Shown one piece after another: positions 22,296 through 33,682 of a stretch of DNA of 64,000 nucleotides; position 1 is the first letter of the stretch, and every line of letters begins with the position of its first letter. Both the position numbers and the translations under genes were made by a program. The stretch spans positions 9,608,218 through 9,672,217 of the forward strand of contig NC_044930.1 in NCBI RefSeq assembly GCF_003576645.1. Reading direction: 5' to 3'. The stretch is from Ipomoea triloba (Eukaryota; Streptophyta; Magnoliopsida; Solanales; Convolvulaceae). The notes under the pieces are model-generated. The model was not told the DNA's origin, searched no databases, and saw only the letters and a list, made by a program, of their open reading frames with translations.

Positions 22296-22661
22296 GGAGG
22301 TACAAACAATACAAATAATGTATATGGTAAAGGATTTGCTATCAAGGGAGTCTGAGAAAGCTGCTGGGTGAAATAGTATAAGTTGTATAATAGGTGATTC
22401 TGGTTGCCCCTCTTTTGAAATGGGCTCTGGGGCAGGGTGAAAGTCTTTTCAATAGCTAGGTTGCATTGCTACTTCATAAAAGTTTTATTTTGTATTCTCA
22501 AACAAAAAGTTTTATTTTGTATGAATGTTGGTGCATTTTAGTACCTCATTTGTATTTTGTAGCATATATTATTTGGTACGGAGTATTTTTTATGAAACAA
22601 TAATGGCTGAATTATCAATTTGGCTCTATGTTTTGACTCTTAGTAATTGTTTTTATTTTTA
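22296..22661. other. 3' UTR and flank of NHX1
   Basis: Non-coding sequence between the NHX1 stop and the Helitron end. It is T/A-rich with several AATAA-like words suitable for polyadenylation. Confidence 0.5.
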
Positions 22662-23592
22662 CTAGTATTTTCACCCGTGTGTTGCACGGAATGAATTTGT
22701 TATAATATTTTAAGAAATATTTGAATTGATATACAATTATATAAATTATAACATCGAATATGAGTATGAATAAGTGTATAAATGCAATTATAGTATGAGT
22801 CTTCCTTGCATGCAACAAATATCACAAAAATTCAGTGTTCTAAAATAAGTGTATAAATGCAATAGGTAGATAATTTACATTATTGCATCATATTCATTAA
22901 TTTAATTACTTGTCGGTTAGTTATTGTAAGATCTTGAGGTACACTTATATTTTGATATTCAGTAAGTATAACTATATTAGAGAAAAAATTTACATGGGAG
23001 TAATGGGATAATCAGTTGAGTAATTGTTGGTTGACCGTAGAGCGTTGTGTTGGAGGAAAAAGATGATATATAGTGAAGATGATATTGCCCTTCACTATAT
23101 ATCATCTTCTTCCTTCAACACGTTGATATTCTCTGGACAAATAACTGTTGGAAAAAAATTAGCATAAAATGGCATTTTACTGGCAATATTGTGGTACAAA
23201 TATATGTGGGGTCCACTTTCGATTTGTGTCGGGTCAAAGTGGATTCGTGTTCTTCGTAGTTAGACGAAAAGATTGATATATTGTACTCTCAAAACTGATA
23301 ATGGGTGAATGAGAAATTGGTTCTCAAAGTTGACCCATTTGAGTTAGAAAAATATAGGAAAAAACCTTTCAAGTAATTTTTGTCCCACATTGGTTTGAGA
23401 AGTGGTTTGCACCACTACTTATACAAGAGTTTTTCTAAGGCTTATTGAATTGTATAGCATAGAGACTCTCTTTCGCACGCAAGGGGGGAGGAGGTGCAAA
23501 TGAAATCCCAAAATGAACTTAAAAAGGCTTGACTCGTGCGCCGACACCTGCATGCACGAATGTCGTGGGTCTGTTTTTATTAATAGTATAGA
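22662..23592 (-). mobile_element. Non-autonomous Helitron
   Basis: On the minus strand the 3' end is the hairpin CCGTGCAACACACGG, a short spacer and CTAG, followed by a host T (+ position 22661 is A). The 5' end reads TCTATACTATTAATAAAA with a host A before TC (+ position 23593 is T). These are the Helitron hallmarks: 5' TC, 3' hairpin plus CTRR, insertion between A and T, no duplication. The 931-bp body has no Rep/helicase. It contains an inverted repeat (23049-23119) and a GTCCCACATTGG stretch reminiscent of retroelement LTRs. Confidence 0.75.
23049..23119. repeat. 30-bp-stem inverted repeat inside the Helitron
   Basis: Left arm 23049-23078 and right arm 23090-23119 pair at 28 of 30 positions around an 11-bp loop. 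The arms include AGATGATATATAGTGAAG and its complement. The size is compatible with a small MITE or a miRNA-like fold-back. Confidence 0.8.
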
Positions 23593-23949
23593 TTTTTTTT
23601 TTTAAATTATTATTTTTATTTTTTTTTTTAAATTATTATTATCATCATTATTGTTGTTTTTTTTCCTGCCTATAATACTGACTACCTTTGGAAATATCCT
23701 CCAATTTACCATTCCACTATTAATAACGACTTGCTATTATTATTATTAGCATGATACTCGTGCGACGTATGGATTAAAGATTATAAATATTGGTGTTATC
23801 TTATGATAATAAGAATTATTAGGTAAATAAATTTTTTAGATAAGACATGTTGATTTTATATATAAGATAGATAAAATTAATTATAAATGATATATAAATG
23901 AAGAGACAAATTATATTATATAAAACTAGTGCACACCGATGTAATTCAA

Positions 23950-26188
23950 AAAAATTCAACGAATTATAGACGGTATACCATTCTGGAGGTCCGAACATAT
24001 TGGTATATTACATCTTGTGAGACTCTAGTTCTTCCATTAAATTATATCGAATTTTGAACCATTCATCATCTGGAAAATCAAGACAGGTAGCTAATGCTCG
24101 AAATCCACAATTTTCGTCAGATCTCACATCTTGCAATTGCATGATGAAAGGATGGAATGTAACCGGAAGTTGATGAATATATGGATGTAAAAAATGTCTA
24201 TCACTTAAAGTTGATACAACTAAACAACTATTTCGAGTTGGTTATTGAAACTGAAAAGCATTTGGCTTGGCAAATCTCGATGCAGCTGAACAACTATTTC
24301 TACTAGGATCTTGAGTGGACATAATTGGATGAACTTGAAATTTTCTAAGAGATTTGTTCTTTGGAGTGGGACACCCGCGAATATTTATTTGCACGGTCGG
24401 CTCACGGACCAAAGTTGTAGATGACGCAATCATCTCCCTCAATTTTCTCAATAAACTGAATTAACCAGTTCTTGATTGTTTCTTGAACTGATCCTTAAAC
24501 ATATGAAGCTCATGCTCAAAATCAAAATCAAAATTCTCATTATTTAGAGAGATGAAAGGTGATAAGTCGAGTTTTCTCCAAAATATATCAATCGAATCAA
24601 GTGGGATAGGATGATCATTGTTAAAAATATGTTACTTGCTCATGTGCACATGGAAGCCCACAACTGGATTGTGCGCAATCGACATCCACAATTTTCACAA
24701 ATGAACCCGCCAGCTTTTGACCTCTCAAACTCATTAAATATGAGATTGAGTGCATGAATTGACACAAATCTACACAATTCATAAAAATGTGAAGTGTTAA
24801 TTGAAGTATGTGCTCCATCTCAACTAAAAGGCTAAGCTGATAGTTGGATTGTACATTTATGTTTTATATAGCATGGCTCTGATACTAAATTGAAGCATGT
24901 GCTCCATCTCAACTAAAAGTCTAAGCTGATAGTTGGATTGCACATTTATGTTTTATATATATTATATGCTCAACAGTGTTGAACCAATGTCGAATGACAA
25001 TTTTCTTTGTTCAATACTTAATTTTTTTTTGTTCAATACTTAATTTGATTGATGTGTCTTGTGACTGAATGACTTGATCGATATAAAATGTGAATATTTG
25101 TATTAGATGCACAAATATGCCTTATTAGAAAAATATATTCAAATATACATATAATAATACTTGAAAAGTCAAGCAAAACTGCTTTTAGTTGGGCTAAACG
25201 GGACATATATGCTTCATGAGACTGAGACTCAACTAATGCATTCCCTGATTGGTAGAATAAATCTCAATGGTGGCTTGATGTTATCGATGACCTGCACTTT
25301 CTCAAAATAATTCTATAGATATGTCATCTACAAAGTAATCCTTTAGCTTCCGGATACATATTCTTGCATGCTTTCATCAATGCCAACTCTCGATCCGTGA
25401 TGATAACACGTGGGGTAATGCATCGCTCAATTGCGGCTTTGAGACAATTTAATGCCGAAGCATAATCAGACTCATTTTCTTTGTGAACAAAGGCGAACGC
25501 TATGCAAAATGTCATGTTGGTCGAAGTTACACCAACAATTTTGACAAGGGACATCGAGTACCTATTTGTTTTATATGTCCCATCTATCAACAAGACATGG
25601 AAATGCACACCACTTCTCCAGAGATTTATGATGAACAAATAACAAATCTCTAACTCATTTGTTGCATTATTAGTACGACTCTCATGCACATAACCATTGT
25701 CATGTAAAAAAGGCATAACAACTTGCATTTGAGTTTTACATGCTTTCTCCATCATCCGAAATTTTTGGCGTGCATTGTATATGGTTTTTGTAATAGAAAC
25801 ATTATTCAAATTTTGCCTCTTTACAGACGTTAAAATATCTCGCGATTTCACATGCATTGCTGACAAATGTTCCACCAATTGAAATTCATTTGCTGACAAT
25901 CGCTTCAAGGTGCAGCGCAGTCTCATGATTATGTACCCCACATATTACCCTTACCCTCCAACAACCATCAACACACATGTATTTTCCCTCCAATTGGAAT
26001 GGATAACCAATTTTTCTTGTGCCTGTATTTTTTTTATGAGATTTTTTTTTGCTCGTAAGTACCACCACAGTCACACTAAAATATAATTGTAGGAATTTTT
26101 TCCGGGACCTTTTGATCAGAATGACATATCCGAGAACTCGACCTCTTCTTTGAACGCATTCAATTAAATCTTTGCGAGACATGAACAC
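23950..26188 (-). pseudogene. Decayed MULE with FAR1, transposase, SWIM and OTU-like parts
   Basis: Reading right to left: a FAR1-type DNA-binding segment (26188-25886; GYVILIKRSRKK, KIGYPFQLEGKY, VRVICGVHNHE), then in another frame the transposase core (25941-25324) with LLIDGTYKTNRYSMSL and IITDRELALMKAC, the first two acidic residues of a MULE DDE core. A linker SQSHEAYMSRLAQLKAV lies near 25200. A repeat insertion (24826-24975) follows, then a SWIM-like CGLPCAHEQ (about 24650) and a basic C-terminal region. Last is an OTU-like stretch (24190-23950): MQLQDVRSDENCGFRALATC. In canonical OTU-like MULE tails I recall DGNCGFRA; here Gly is Glu. Stops and frameshifts make it inactive. Autonomous relatives excise via TIRs, which I could not locate. 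Confidence 0.8.
24826..24976 (-). repeat. Tandem LTR/TRIM-like fragments inside the MULE
   Basis: About 63 bp is present twice in tandem (GTGCTCCATCTCAACTAAAA, then GCTGATAGTTGGATTG). On the minus strand the repeat begins TGTTGAGCATATAAT and is followed by TTTAGTATCAGAGCC, close to the tRNA-Met primer-binding sequence TGGTATCAGAGC. This looks like a very short LTR plus PBS, i.e. a TRIM-type remnant duplicated within the MULE coding region. Confidence 0.55.
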
Positions 26189-26249
26189 CTAATAAAAAAA
26201 ATTATTTTTATTAATAATTAAATTACCATGCAAGTAGAAAATATTATTT

Positions 26250-26790
26250 GATATTTATAAGAGCAAATTGTCATTTTGGTCCACTAACTATAGGGGTCTT
26301 GTTAATTGCAATCCACGACTTTCAAAACTGTTAATTTCGTACCTTAACTATGCAATTTTTATTAATTTTTGTCACTCCGGCCAAGTTGCCCGTCAAATCT
26401 CACTGAAAAATCCTAAACCATAAAATAATGAGGGTATATTAGTCATTTCACACCTCTTTCTTCTTCTCCGGTGAGCTTCCACTTTTCTTCGGCGAGCTAC
26501 CACTTTTCTCCACCCACCAGTTCCTCTCATCCTCTCCCTCTCTCGACGATCCGAAACGATAATCAAATTTTTAATTTGTCATACAGAGCACATTTTTCAT
26601 TCAAATACGATGCACATTGTTCAGTCTTACAGTTCACAATATTAACCATATGTTAGTTTTATGCTTATAATGTACATTGTTATGCTATACAGAGCACAAT
26701 TATGTACTTTCCAGTTCGCATTCTTATAGCTAATCAAATAAAATTGTATAGGCTTTATATTATTTTTCCCTATTACTTCCAGTGTATATG
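26250..26790. other. Intergenic with MITE-like and diverged repeat segments
   Basis: 26270-26460 contains CATTTTGGTCCACTAACTAT-type sequence common in plant MITEs, but I cannot define both ends. The segment 26725-26785 (ATAGCTAATCAAATAAAAT and after) recurs at 28610-28668. Confidence 0.4.
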
Positions 26791-27445
26791 TAACACCCCA
26801 AAATTTAATCCACAAACTTACCTTAGCCTTAACCAAACACGGGTTACCAAGGGCTAAGTTATTCAACAAATGAATTATAATAATAATAATTTTTTATTTC
26901 CTTAATTCCAATATCAACAATACTAACTTGGGGTGAAACCGCCACATAAGTCCTCATGAAACTAGTATAAGGCTAACAAATAATTTAACCATTCATAAAT
27001 CCATCTCCAGTAATTCAATAAAAATATAGTCCCAAGGGAAAAACAAAGTCTAAATGCAAATCCGAAGCAATCTATTATCCCAAAAACTTATTACAAAACC
27101 TTAACTAATACAACTTAGCAGCGCTCTCATTAACTTCAATCAACTCATGTAAATATGGAAATTCAAAACAACACAAAAATTCAAAGTTAGCATATAGCTA
27201 CGTAAGAGATTACTCCACCTCTGTAGAAAAACAAATCAGTGAAAACAATTTATAAAATTAGCAATTTTTAAATATTAGCCATAAAGCTCAATACCTCAAC
27301 CATTTCAGAAATATCTTCCTTTTTCTTTAATAATATATGATATAATACACTTGTAGAACGATAATTAAGTAAAAACATACTTAAGGAAGAACAACATCTT
27401 ATAATGGAACAGAGTCCTTTATACTTAGGCCCTAGTGAACAGCTC
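26791..27445 (+). repeat. Possible LTR fragment starting TGTAACACCCC
   Basis: TGTAACACCCCAAAATTTAA is a very common start of plant Ty3-type LTRs. The stretch runs without coding capacity up to the CACTA-type MITE. No second copy or TSD was found, so this rests on the start motif alone. Confidence 0.35.
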
Positions 27446-28017
27446 CACCCCTAAAAAAAAAAAGAGCAAAAATAGCGACGTACGAATTCCGCTGCTTAAT
27501 GACAAAAATCCGTCGCTAAAAGAGTTTAGCGACGGAATCAGTCTGTCACAAAAACCCTCCTCGCTAGAATTTAGTGACAAATTTTTTTCCCGTCGCTAAA
27601 TTTTGTCAAAAACTTCACAACCCGCTCCATTTAATCATCTAGTGACAGAATTTTGACTCCGTCGCTATATCGCTATATATAGCGACGGATTCATGTTCCG
27701 TCGCTAGATTTTGTTAAAAACAATTCCACTTATAATTTAGAAGAAAAATAAACCCAGGAACAATTCTCTAGCGAAGGATTTTATGATCCGGCGTTATATT
27801 TAGCAAAAAAATTATTTAATCAGCTTGCGAAAAATTCGTCGCTAATCAGTCTCAATTTTATGCGCGGCAATTAACCGCCAAAATTAGCTACGGATTTAAC
27901 GACAAAATTTTTCCGTCGCTAAATTTTATTTTTTTGAAAATAAGTAAATCCGTCGCTATTTCGTCGTAAATTAGCAACGGAATGAATCCGTCGTTATTTC
28001 CGCGTTTTTTTGTAGTG
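27446..28017. mobile_element. CACTA-type MITE with GCGACGGA subterminal repeats
   Basis: The right end CGCGTTTTTTTGTAGTG is the inverse of CACTACAAAAAAACGCG, a CACTA terminus. The left end (CACCCCTAAAAAAAAAA) is a degenerate counterpart. The 570-bp body is filled with more than ten copies of TAGCGACGGA or TCCGTCGCTA and close variants in both orientations, the kind of array bound by CACTA transposases. No coding region. The 3-bp TSD is not clear. Confidence 0.75.
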
Positions 28018-28766
28018 CACGCTGAACACTCTCAAGCTTTCACCCCTTCAACACTTGTTTCTCCTAATTCTTGAGGATTTCTAAGAAAAATAGGTAAGTG
28101 TTTGTGTCCAATTATTTATTCTACTCTGTGCAATATGCGTTCTTAAGTTATAAAAATTTATACTTTTGTAAGTATTTATGTCCATCAAATATCATATTTT
28201 TTTCCTGTAAATTAAATATAGTTGATGATGTGATATATGATATTTTATGTGAACATGTGTATAAATACATGTGGATGTATGTATATACCATACTGGTTAT
28301 GTGCATATTTTATATGTTGAGTAATATGTGTATTATGTGGAATTTGATTGTATGTACTGGTGATGAATAATGAGATAAAAAAAAACACATATTAAAGTAA
28401 ATAATTTTTCTTTCTTGTATTGAAGAATGTATATAAAATTTTAAATATCTGTATGTATACAATTTTCTTATAAGAAAATATATAGATCATAAAAATTTCA
28501 TAATGAATTGTACGTACAAAATTTATATAAAAATATTTATATATATTATATCTTACTTTAATTTAAACTATACAATATACAGCTTGTTTGAAAAATATAT
28601 TTATTTATTTATAGCTAATCAAATAAAATTACATAGATTTCATATTATTTTTCTCTATTACTTTCAGTGCATATTTTTATATTATACAAATTTTATAAAG
28701 AGCACATGTTTATCCCTTCCATTGCATATTCTTATGGCTAATCAATTAAATAGATTAGTTAAAATT
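28018..28766. other. AT-rich intergenic, nothing recognised
   Basis: Very AT-rich sequence without conserved frames. The segment 28610-28668 repeats 26725-26785. Confidence 0.4.
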
Positions 28767-28950
28767 GTGATTTCATATCAACGAATGTGTAAAGAATGTG
28801 CAAAAATGCATCAATATAATTGTGATTTCATATCAATGGATGTGTAAAGAATGTGCAAGAATGCATCAATATAATTGTGATTTCATATCAACGAATGTGT
28901 AAAGAATGTGCAAAGATTTAACAATATAAATGCGATTTCATAACAACGAA
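28767..28950. repeat. Tandem repeat, about 60-bp unit, three copies
   Basis: GTGATTTCATATCAACGAAT then GTGTAAAGAATGTGCAAAAA and TGCATCAATATAATT recur three times with few changes. The last copy decays toward 28950. Confidence 0.85.
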
Positions 28951-29284
28951 TGGATTAAAATAATTTAGAATTGAGTTTACATTCATCCATTGTGTCGATC
29001 AAGTAAGTTAATTTGTTGATTATGCAAATAGATCTTGCATCAGGTTGATCGAGAATTGATTTGATCGAATGAAGGAAAGATTGGCGAGGGAAAGAAAGAT
29101 TCGTGTTTGATCGAATATGGCAGTTAACAAATCCAGTTTGATTGAATGAAGTGTAATTACCAATCTGCCCTTATTTGTGCGAGTGTTTTAGAAATTAGAA
29201 GGGAATCTTGTGCGTTGGAATAAAATAGATCTATTGCCATAATTCTATCATATTTCTCACCTAAGGAACATAATGAACATGAGC
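28951..29284. other. Intergenic, nothing recognised
   Basis: Non-coding stretch with several GATCGA-type words. No element ends seen. Confidence 0.35.
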
Positions 29285-29287
29285 CCC

Positions 29288-29332
<45 letters not shown>

Positions 29333-30345
29333 ATGAGTTCTGGTGTGAGGTTGCTCCTACGTAAAAAAATGAGGTTAGATTTGAGTCATTGATCAAATCT
29401 AGATCAATGACTAAAATCAATGAAAATTTATTAAAAAAAACGCGCGTCCTCCATTAATACTCTCATCTAAGCACCTGGGTTGACAGACGACCTAAAGGAA
29501 TTCATGAAATTGTTTATGAAATTAATAAAAATTGATTTTATTTTATTTTTTCTTAAGAAAGAAAAACAAAGCACCTTAAGAAGGAAAACAATGCACCTTA
29601 AGAAAGGAACTCGAAGAAAAACAAATCACCTTAAGAAGGAAAACAATGCACCTTAAGAAAGGAACTCACGCATCTAAAACTTTAGGCCGACGCACCTTAA
29701 GAAGGAAAACAACGCGCCTTAAGAAGGAAAATCACGTATGCACCTAAAGCTTTAGGCTGACGCACCTTAAGTTTCAACAACTAACGCACCTTAATCACAT
29801 AAACCATGCACCTTAAGACGAAAAAAATCACGCACCTAAAGCTTTAGACCGATATTTAAGTTTTTAACAACTGACACACCTTAAGCACACAGCACAAAAC
29901 CACGCACCTTAAGAAAGAAAATCATGCACCTTAAGAAGAAAAATCACGCACCTAAAATTTTAGGTCGACGCACCTTAAGTTTCAACAACTGACGCACCTT
30001 AAGCACACAATTCACGCATTTTAAGAAGGAAAACTACGCACGTTAAGAAGAAAAATCGTGCACCTAAAGCTTTGGACCGACACACTTAAGTTTCTAATAG
30101 CTGACGCACCTTAAGCACATAGCACAAAAAACCCACGCACCATGTACAAAAATCACGCACCTCAAGCATAAAAATCCGCGCACCTTAAATTTGACATAGA
30201 TGCAAAAATACTATACAATAGATTTAATTTTTCACGCTGAATTTGTTGTGCATTGATACTCATTTTGTTGTGCATTGATACTCATTTTGTTGTGCATCCG
30301 TTCTCAGTTTGCTATGCATCCGTTCTCAGTTTGCTATGCATTCGG
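29285..30345. mobile_element. (TA)n-anchored element with CGCACCTTAAG repeats
   Basis: A (TA)n tract ends at about 29330 and is followed by GGGATGAGTTCTGGTGTGAG and GATCAATGACTAAAATC. From about 29560 to 30190 a degenerate unit of about 25-30 bp, ACGCACCTTAAGAAGGAAAA, recurs more than fifteen times. Then come 22-23-bp units CATTTTGTTGTGCATTGATA and CCGTTCTCAGTTTGCTATG. No coding. Grouped with the other (TA)n-anchored elements by its anchor and its GCACC-rich internal repeats. The right boundary is unclear. Confidence 0.55.
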
Positions 30346-31417
30346 TATTGAACTCAACTTTCGACGCGTCGAAAATCCAAAAAATGAGGCAGAATAGCCT
30401 CGTTTTGGCGCTGTAAAGATTCGACGCGTCGAATGTCGCAGATCTGCGATTCTAAACTTCTAAAAATTGTCATTTTTGCCCTCCATTCTCCACCCACTAT
30501 AAAAGCATCATTTTCTCTTCAAACCCTAAGCTTGGCTGCGGATTTTGACCAAAAAGGAGAGCAAGGAAGAAGATTTGAAGCCACAACAAGAGAGGAGAAG
30601 AGCTTGGAAGACACATTCGGGAGAATTTCTTCATCTCTTCTCTACTTTAAGCTTTGTTAAATCTTTCTTTGAATTGTTTGTTGTTGAAACTAAGATAGCC
30701 ATGTTTGGCTAAGATTTCCTTTGGGATTTTTGGATTGATAAGTGTTTATGAACCTATGTGCCTAGTTCTTGAATTGCTTGAATGAAATATCTATTTGGGT
30801 TTATTACTTGTGTTGTAATTGTGGCTTAATTTCTTGATGCTTGTAGTTAAGGATCCTAATTACTTGTTTCATTGCTAAATTTGTCTATGAATTAGAGCAC
30901 CCACAATTGCACTTGATTCTTGTACCTCGAGAGAGGACATGTTGATTAAGGGATTTATTGTGAATAGCTCACGAGAGTGAGTATTCCAATTGTGAATAGC
31001 CCACGAGAGTGGGTATTCCATTTATTGCTTGTTCTTGATTATATGTTGTGAATAGCTCACGAGAGTGAGTATTCCAATTACCATGTTTTGGGATTGAATT
31101 ACAAGAGTAATCTTTCCCTTTTAGATTGCAATCATCCACACTTGTTGAACCCGAATGATTATTTCACTTTAGATTGGCACTAGGTGATTAAACACTTTGA
31201 CGCCCAAAAATCCCGCTCTTAATCTCTTGTATATAAAAGTCCGTTTGCCTTGCTTCATTTATTTTATTTTCATAATTTTAGATAAATACCCATTGTTAAC
31301 GTAGGAATAGCTTCTCGTGAATTAATTAGTAACTAGTGCTTAATACCCCGCTTCCCTGTGGATCGATAACCCCGGAATACTCCGGGTATTTGCTTGTACC
31401 TAAAAATGCTACGACCA
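30346..31417 (+). mobile_element. 5'-truncated LTR related to 12819-14455
   Basis: The last 60 bp (CCCTGTGGATCGATAACCCC to GCTACGACCA at 31417) match the solo LTR end at 12819 on the opposite strand almost base for base, including CCCGGAATACTCCGGG. A TATA box ACTATAAAAGC is at 30498-30504. Upstream are two 16-bp palindromes (30359-30374, 30419-30434) and CGCAGATCTGCG (30437-30448). Between are three 28-bp units GAATAGCTCACGAGAGTGAG (30960-31080). The expected start TGATAAGTGC is absent and its place is taken by the CGCACC-repeat element. Confidence 0.75.
30359..30448 (+). promoter_or_regulatory. Palindrome cluster upstream of the LTR TATA box
   Basis: TTTCGACGCGTCGAAA (30359-30374), ATTCGACGCGTCGAAT (30419-30434) and CGCAGATCTGCG (30437-30448) are perfect palindromes. 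The second ends 63 bp before the TATA box. The related LTR has the pair at the same distance with a different core (CGCCGCGGCG). Regulatory role inferred. Confidence 0.6.
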
Positions 31418-31489
31418 ATCCCTCTCACTGTTGTGCAATTGCATTCATAGCCGTTAGATCACTCCAAATGGATGATCTGTATTAGTCCA

Positions 31490-32251
<762 letters not shown>

Positions 32252-32271
32252 ATATATATATATATATATAG

Positions 32272-33095
32272 AAAATTAATCAAATGCGGCCTGTGCATTA
32301 CGTGCGGTCGTGTGGCCAAAGGTATGCCGCTGGATGGAAGTGATCTGACGGTGGATGTTATATATTAGGATTTAGGAAGTTTAATTCGTGTAACTTAAGT
32401 GGGGGCTTTATGGTAATTGTAAGTGGGAAGGTAATTTTAGAGTACAGAATACACCAACAAACGTATTATTAAAACACACCATTCAACATACTAAAATGCA
32501 CCAGTTCTTAAATTAAAACACACCACGTAACCACCATACACCAAATGCAACTACTCTCGTAAAATTCACCACCATGTGTATTAAAACACACCATTCTACG
32601 TTATAAAATGCACCACTGGACAAATTAAAACACACCATTCCCCACCATACCGAAATACACCACTCAATTCAAATGCACCAACAAAATTAAAACACACCAT
32701 TATACATTATAAAATGCACCAGTTCTCAGATTAAAACACACCACACACCAAATACACTTACTATTGCGAATTACACCAATATTATCTCAAATATGAACCA
32801 GATTAATGTTGATAATGCACAGAGTATTGCGAATTACTCCATTCTCGTTTCTCTGTTGGAGTCGACCTATGCGTTTTGTTCAGAACGGAGCGCTCGTTGC
32901 TGGTGATGGAGTTCCTTCTACGCTCGTCTGGTGTTTGTTGCTCAGTGCTCGTCGACTTCAAGTCTCCGTCGTCATCTGATCTGATCTGGTTTTGAAATTG
33001 TAGTGAATTGCCAACATTATCCTTCCTGTTCGCGTAGCTAAAGATCGGCGCCTGTTTTGTTTGGATTAATATGAAGCCTTAGATCATGAGATCTA
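32272..33095. mobile_element. Second (TA)n-anchored element with AAAACACACCATT repeats
   Basis: After a (TA)n tract, ATGCGGCCTGTGCATTACGT leads into a 300-bp block (32450-32760) in which TTAAAACACACCATTC and AAAATGCACCA alternate about seven times. The rest is unique sequence. It shares the anchor and CACC words with the neighbouring family but has different ends. Confidence 0.5.
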
Positions 33096-33497
33096 ATGGT
33101 GCAAATAAGGCCACACAGCCGCACGGGGGAGACTGGCCGCATCTTCCCGTGTGACCGCGTCTTCCCGTGTGGTCGGTGCGGTTCGCACCACTCAATGTTA
33201 AAAAATGCACCATTCAATGTTAGAAAACGCACCACAATAAAAATACACAAAAACATCAAAGCACACACAACACACCCAAAATAATGCACCATAACTTTCC
33301 TGCCCCTAATGGTGCATTTGCTAACACTGTGTGGTGTATATTTGCATATCTAGTGGTGTGTTTTTTGGTGATGCGTACTTAATGATACATATTTGTGTGG
33401 TGTATTTTCTAACATTGAATGCTGTATATTTGTATACATAGTGGTGCAGTCGCACTAACCGCACGTTAAGGGGCGTACGCACCTAATTATGACCCTA
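33096..33497 (+). mobile_element. CACC-repeat element, copy C
   Basis: GCGTCTTCCCGTGTGGTCGG near the left end and GCACTAACCGCACGTTAAGG near the right end match copy D at 60427-60752 through most of their length. It ends in a short TATATA. Confidence 0.65.
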
Positions 33498-33584
33498 TAT
33501 ATGGATGAAGACTATTTTAAATTTGTTGACAAATTATAAGATGCAGTCTGACATTAAAAAAAAAAAAAAAAAAAAAATGAAAAG

Positions 33585-33682
33585 NNNNNNNNNNNNNNNN
33601 NNNNNNNNNNNNNNNNNNNNNNNNNNNNNNNNNNNNNNNNNNNNNNNNNNNNNNNNNNNNNNNNNNNNNNNNNNNNNNNNNN
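33585..33682. other. Assembly gap (98 N)
   Basis: A run of N flanked on both sides by poly-A (about 20 A's each), so the gap probably reflects a homopolymer or low-complexity join. Confidence 0.99.

Noticed and set aside
23049..23119. miRNA gene
   Set aside because: The fold-back is suitable in size, but it lies in a Helitron and there is no known mature sequence visible; kept only as an inverted repeat.
23741..23780. Third Helitron 3' end (TACTCGTGCGACGTATGG)
   Set aside because: Resembles the hairpin region but the stem is broken and CTRR is missing.
29560..30190. CRISPR-like array
   Set aside because: Repeat units are degenerate and of varying length, spacers are not unique sequence, and this is a plant nuclear context.
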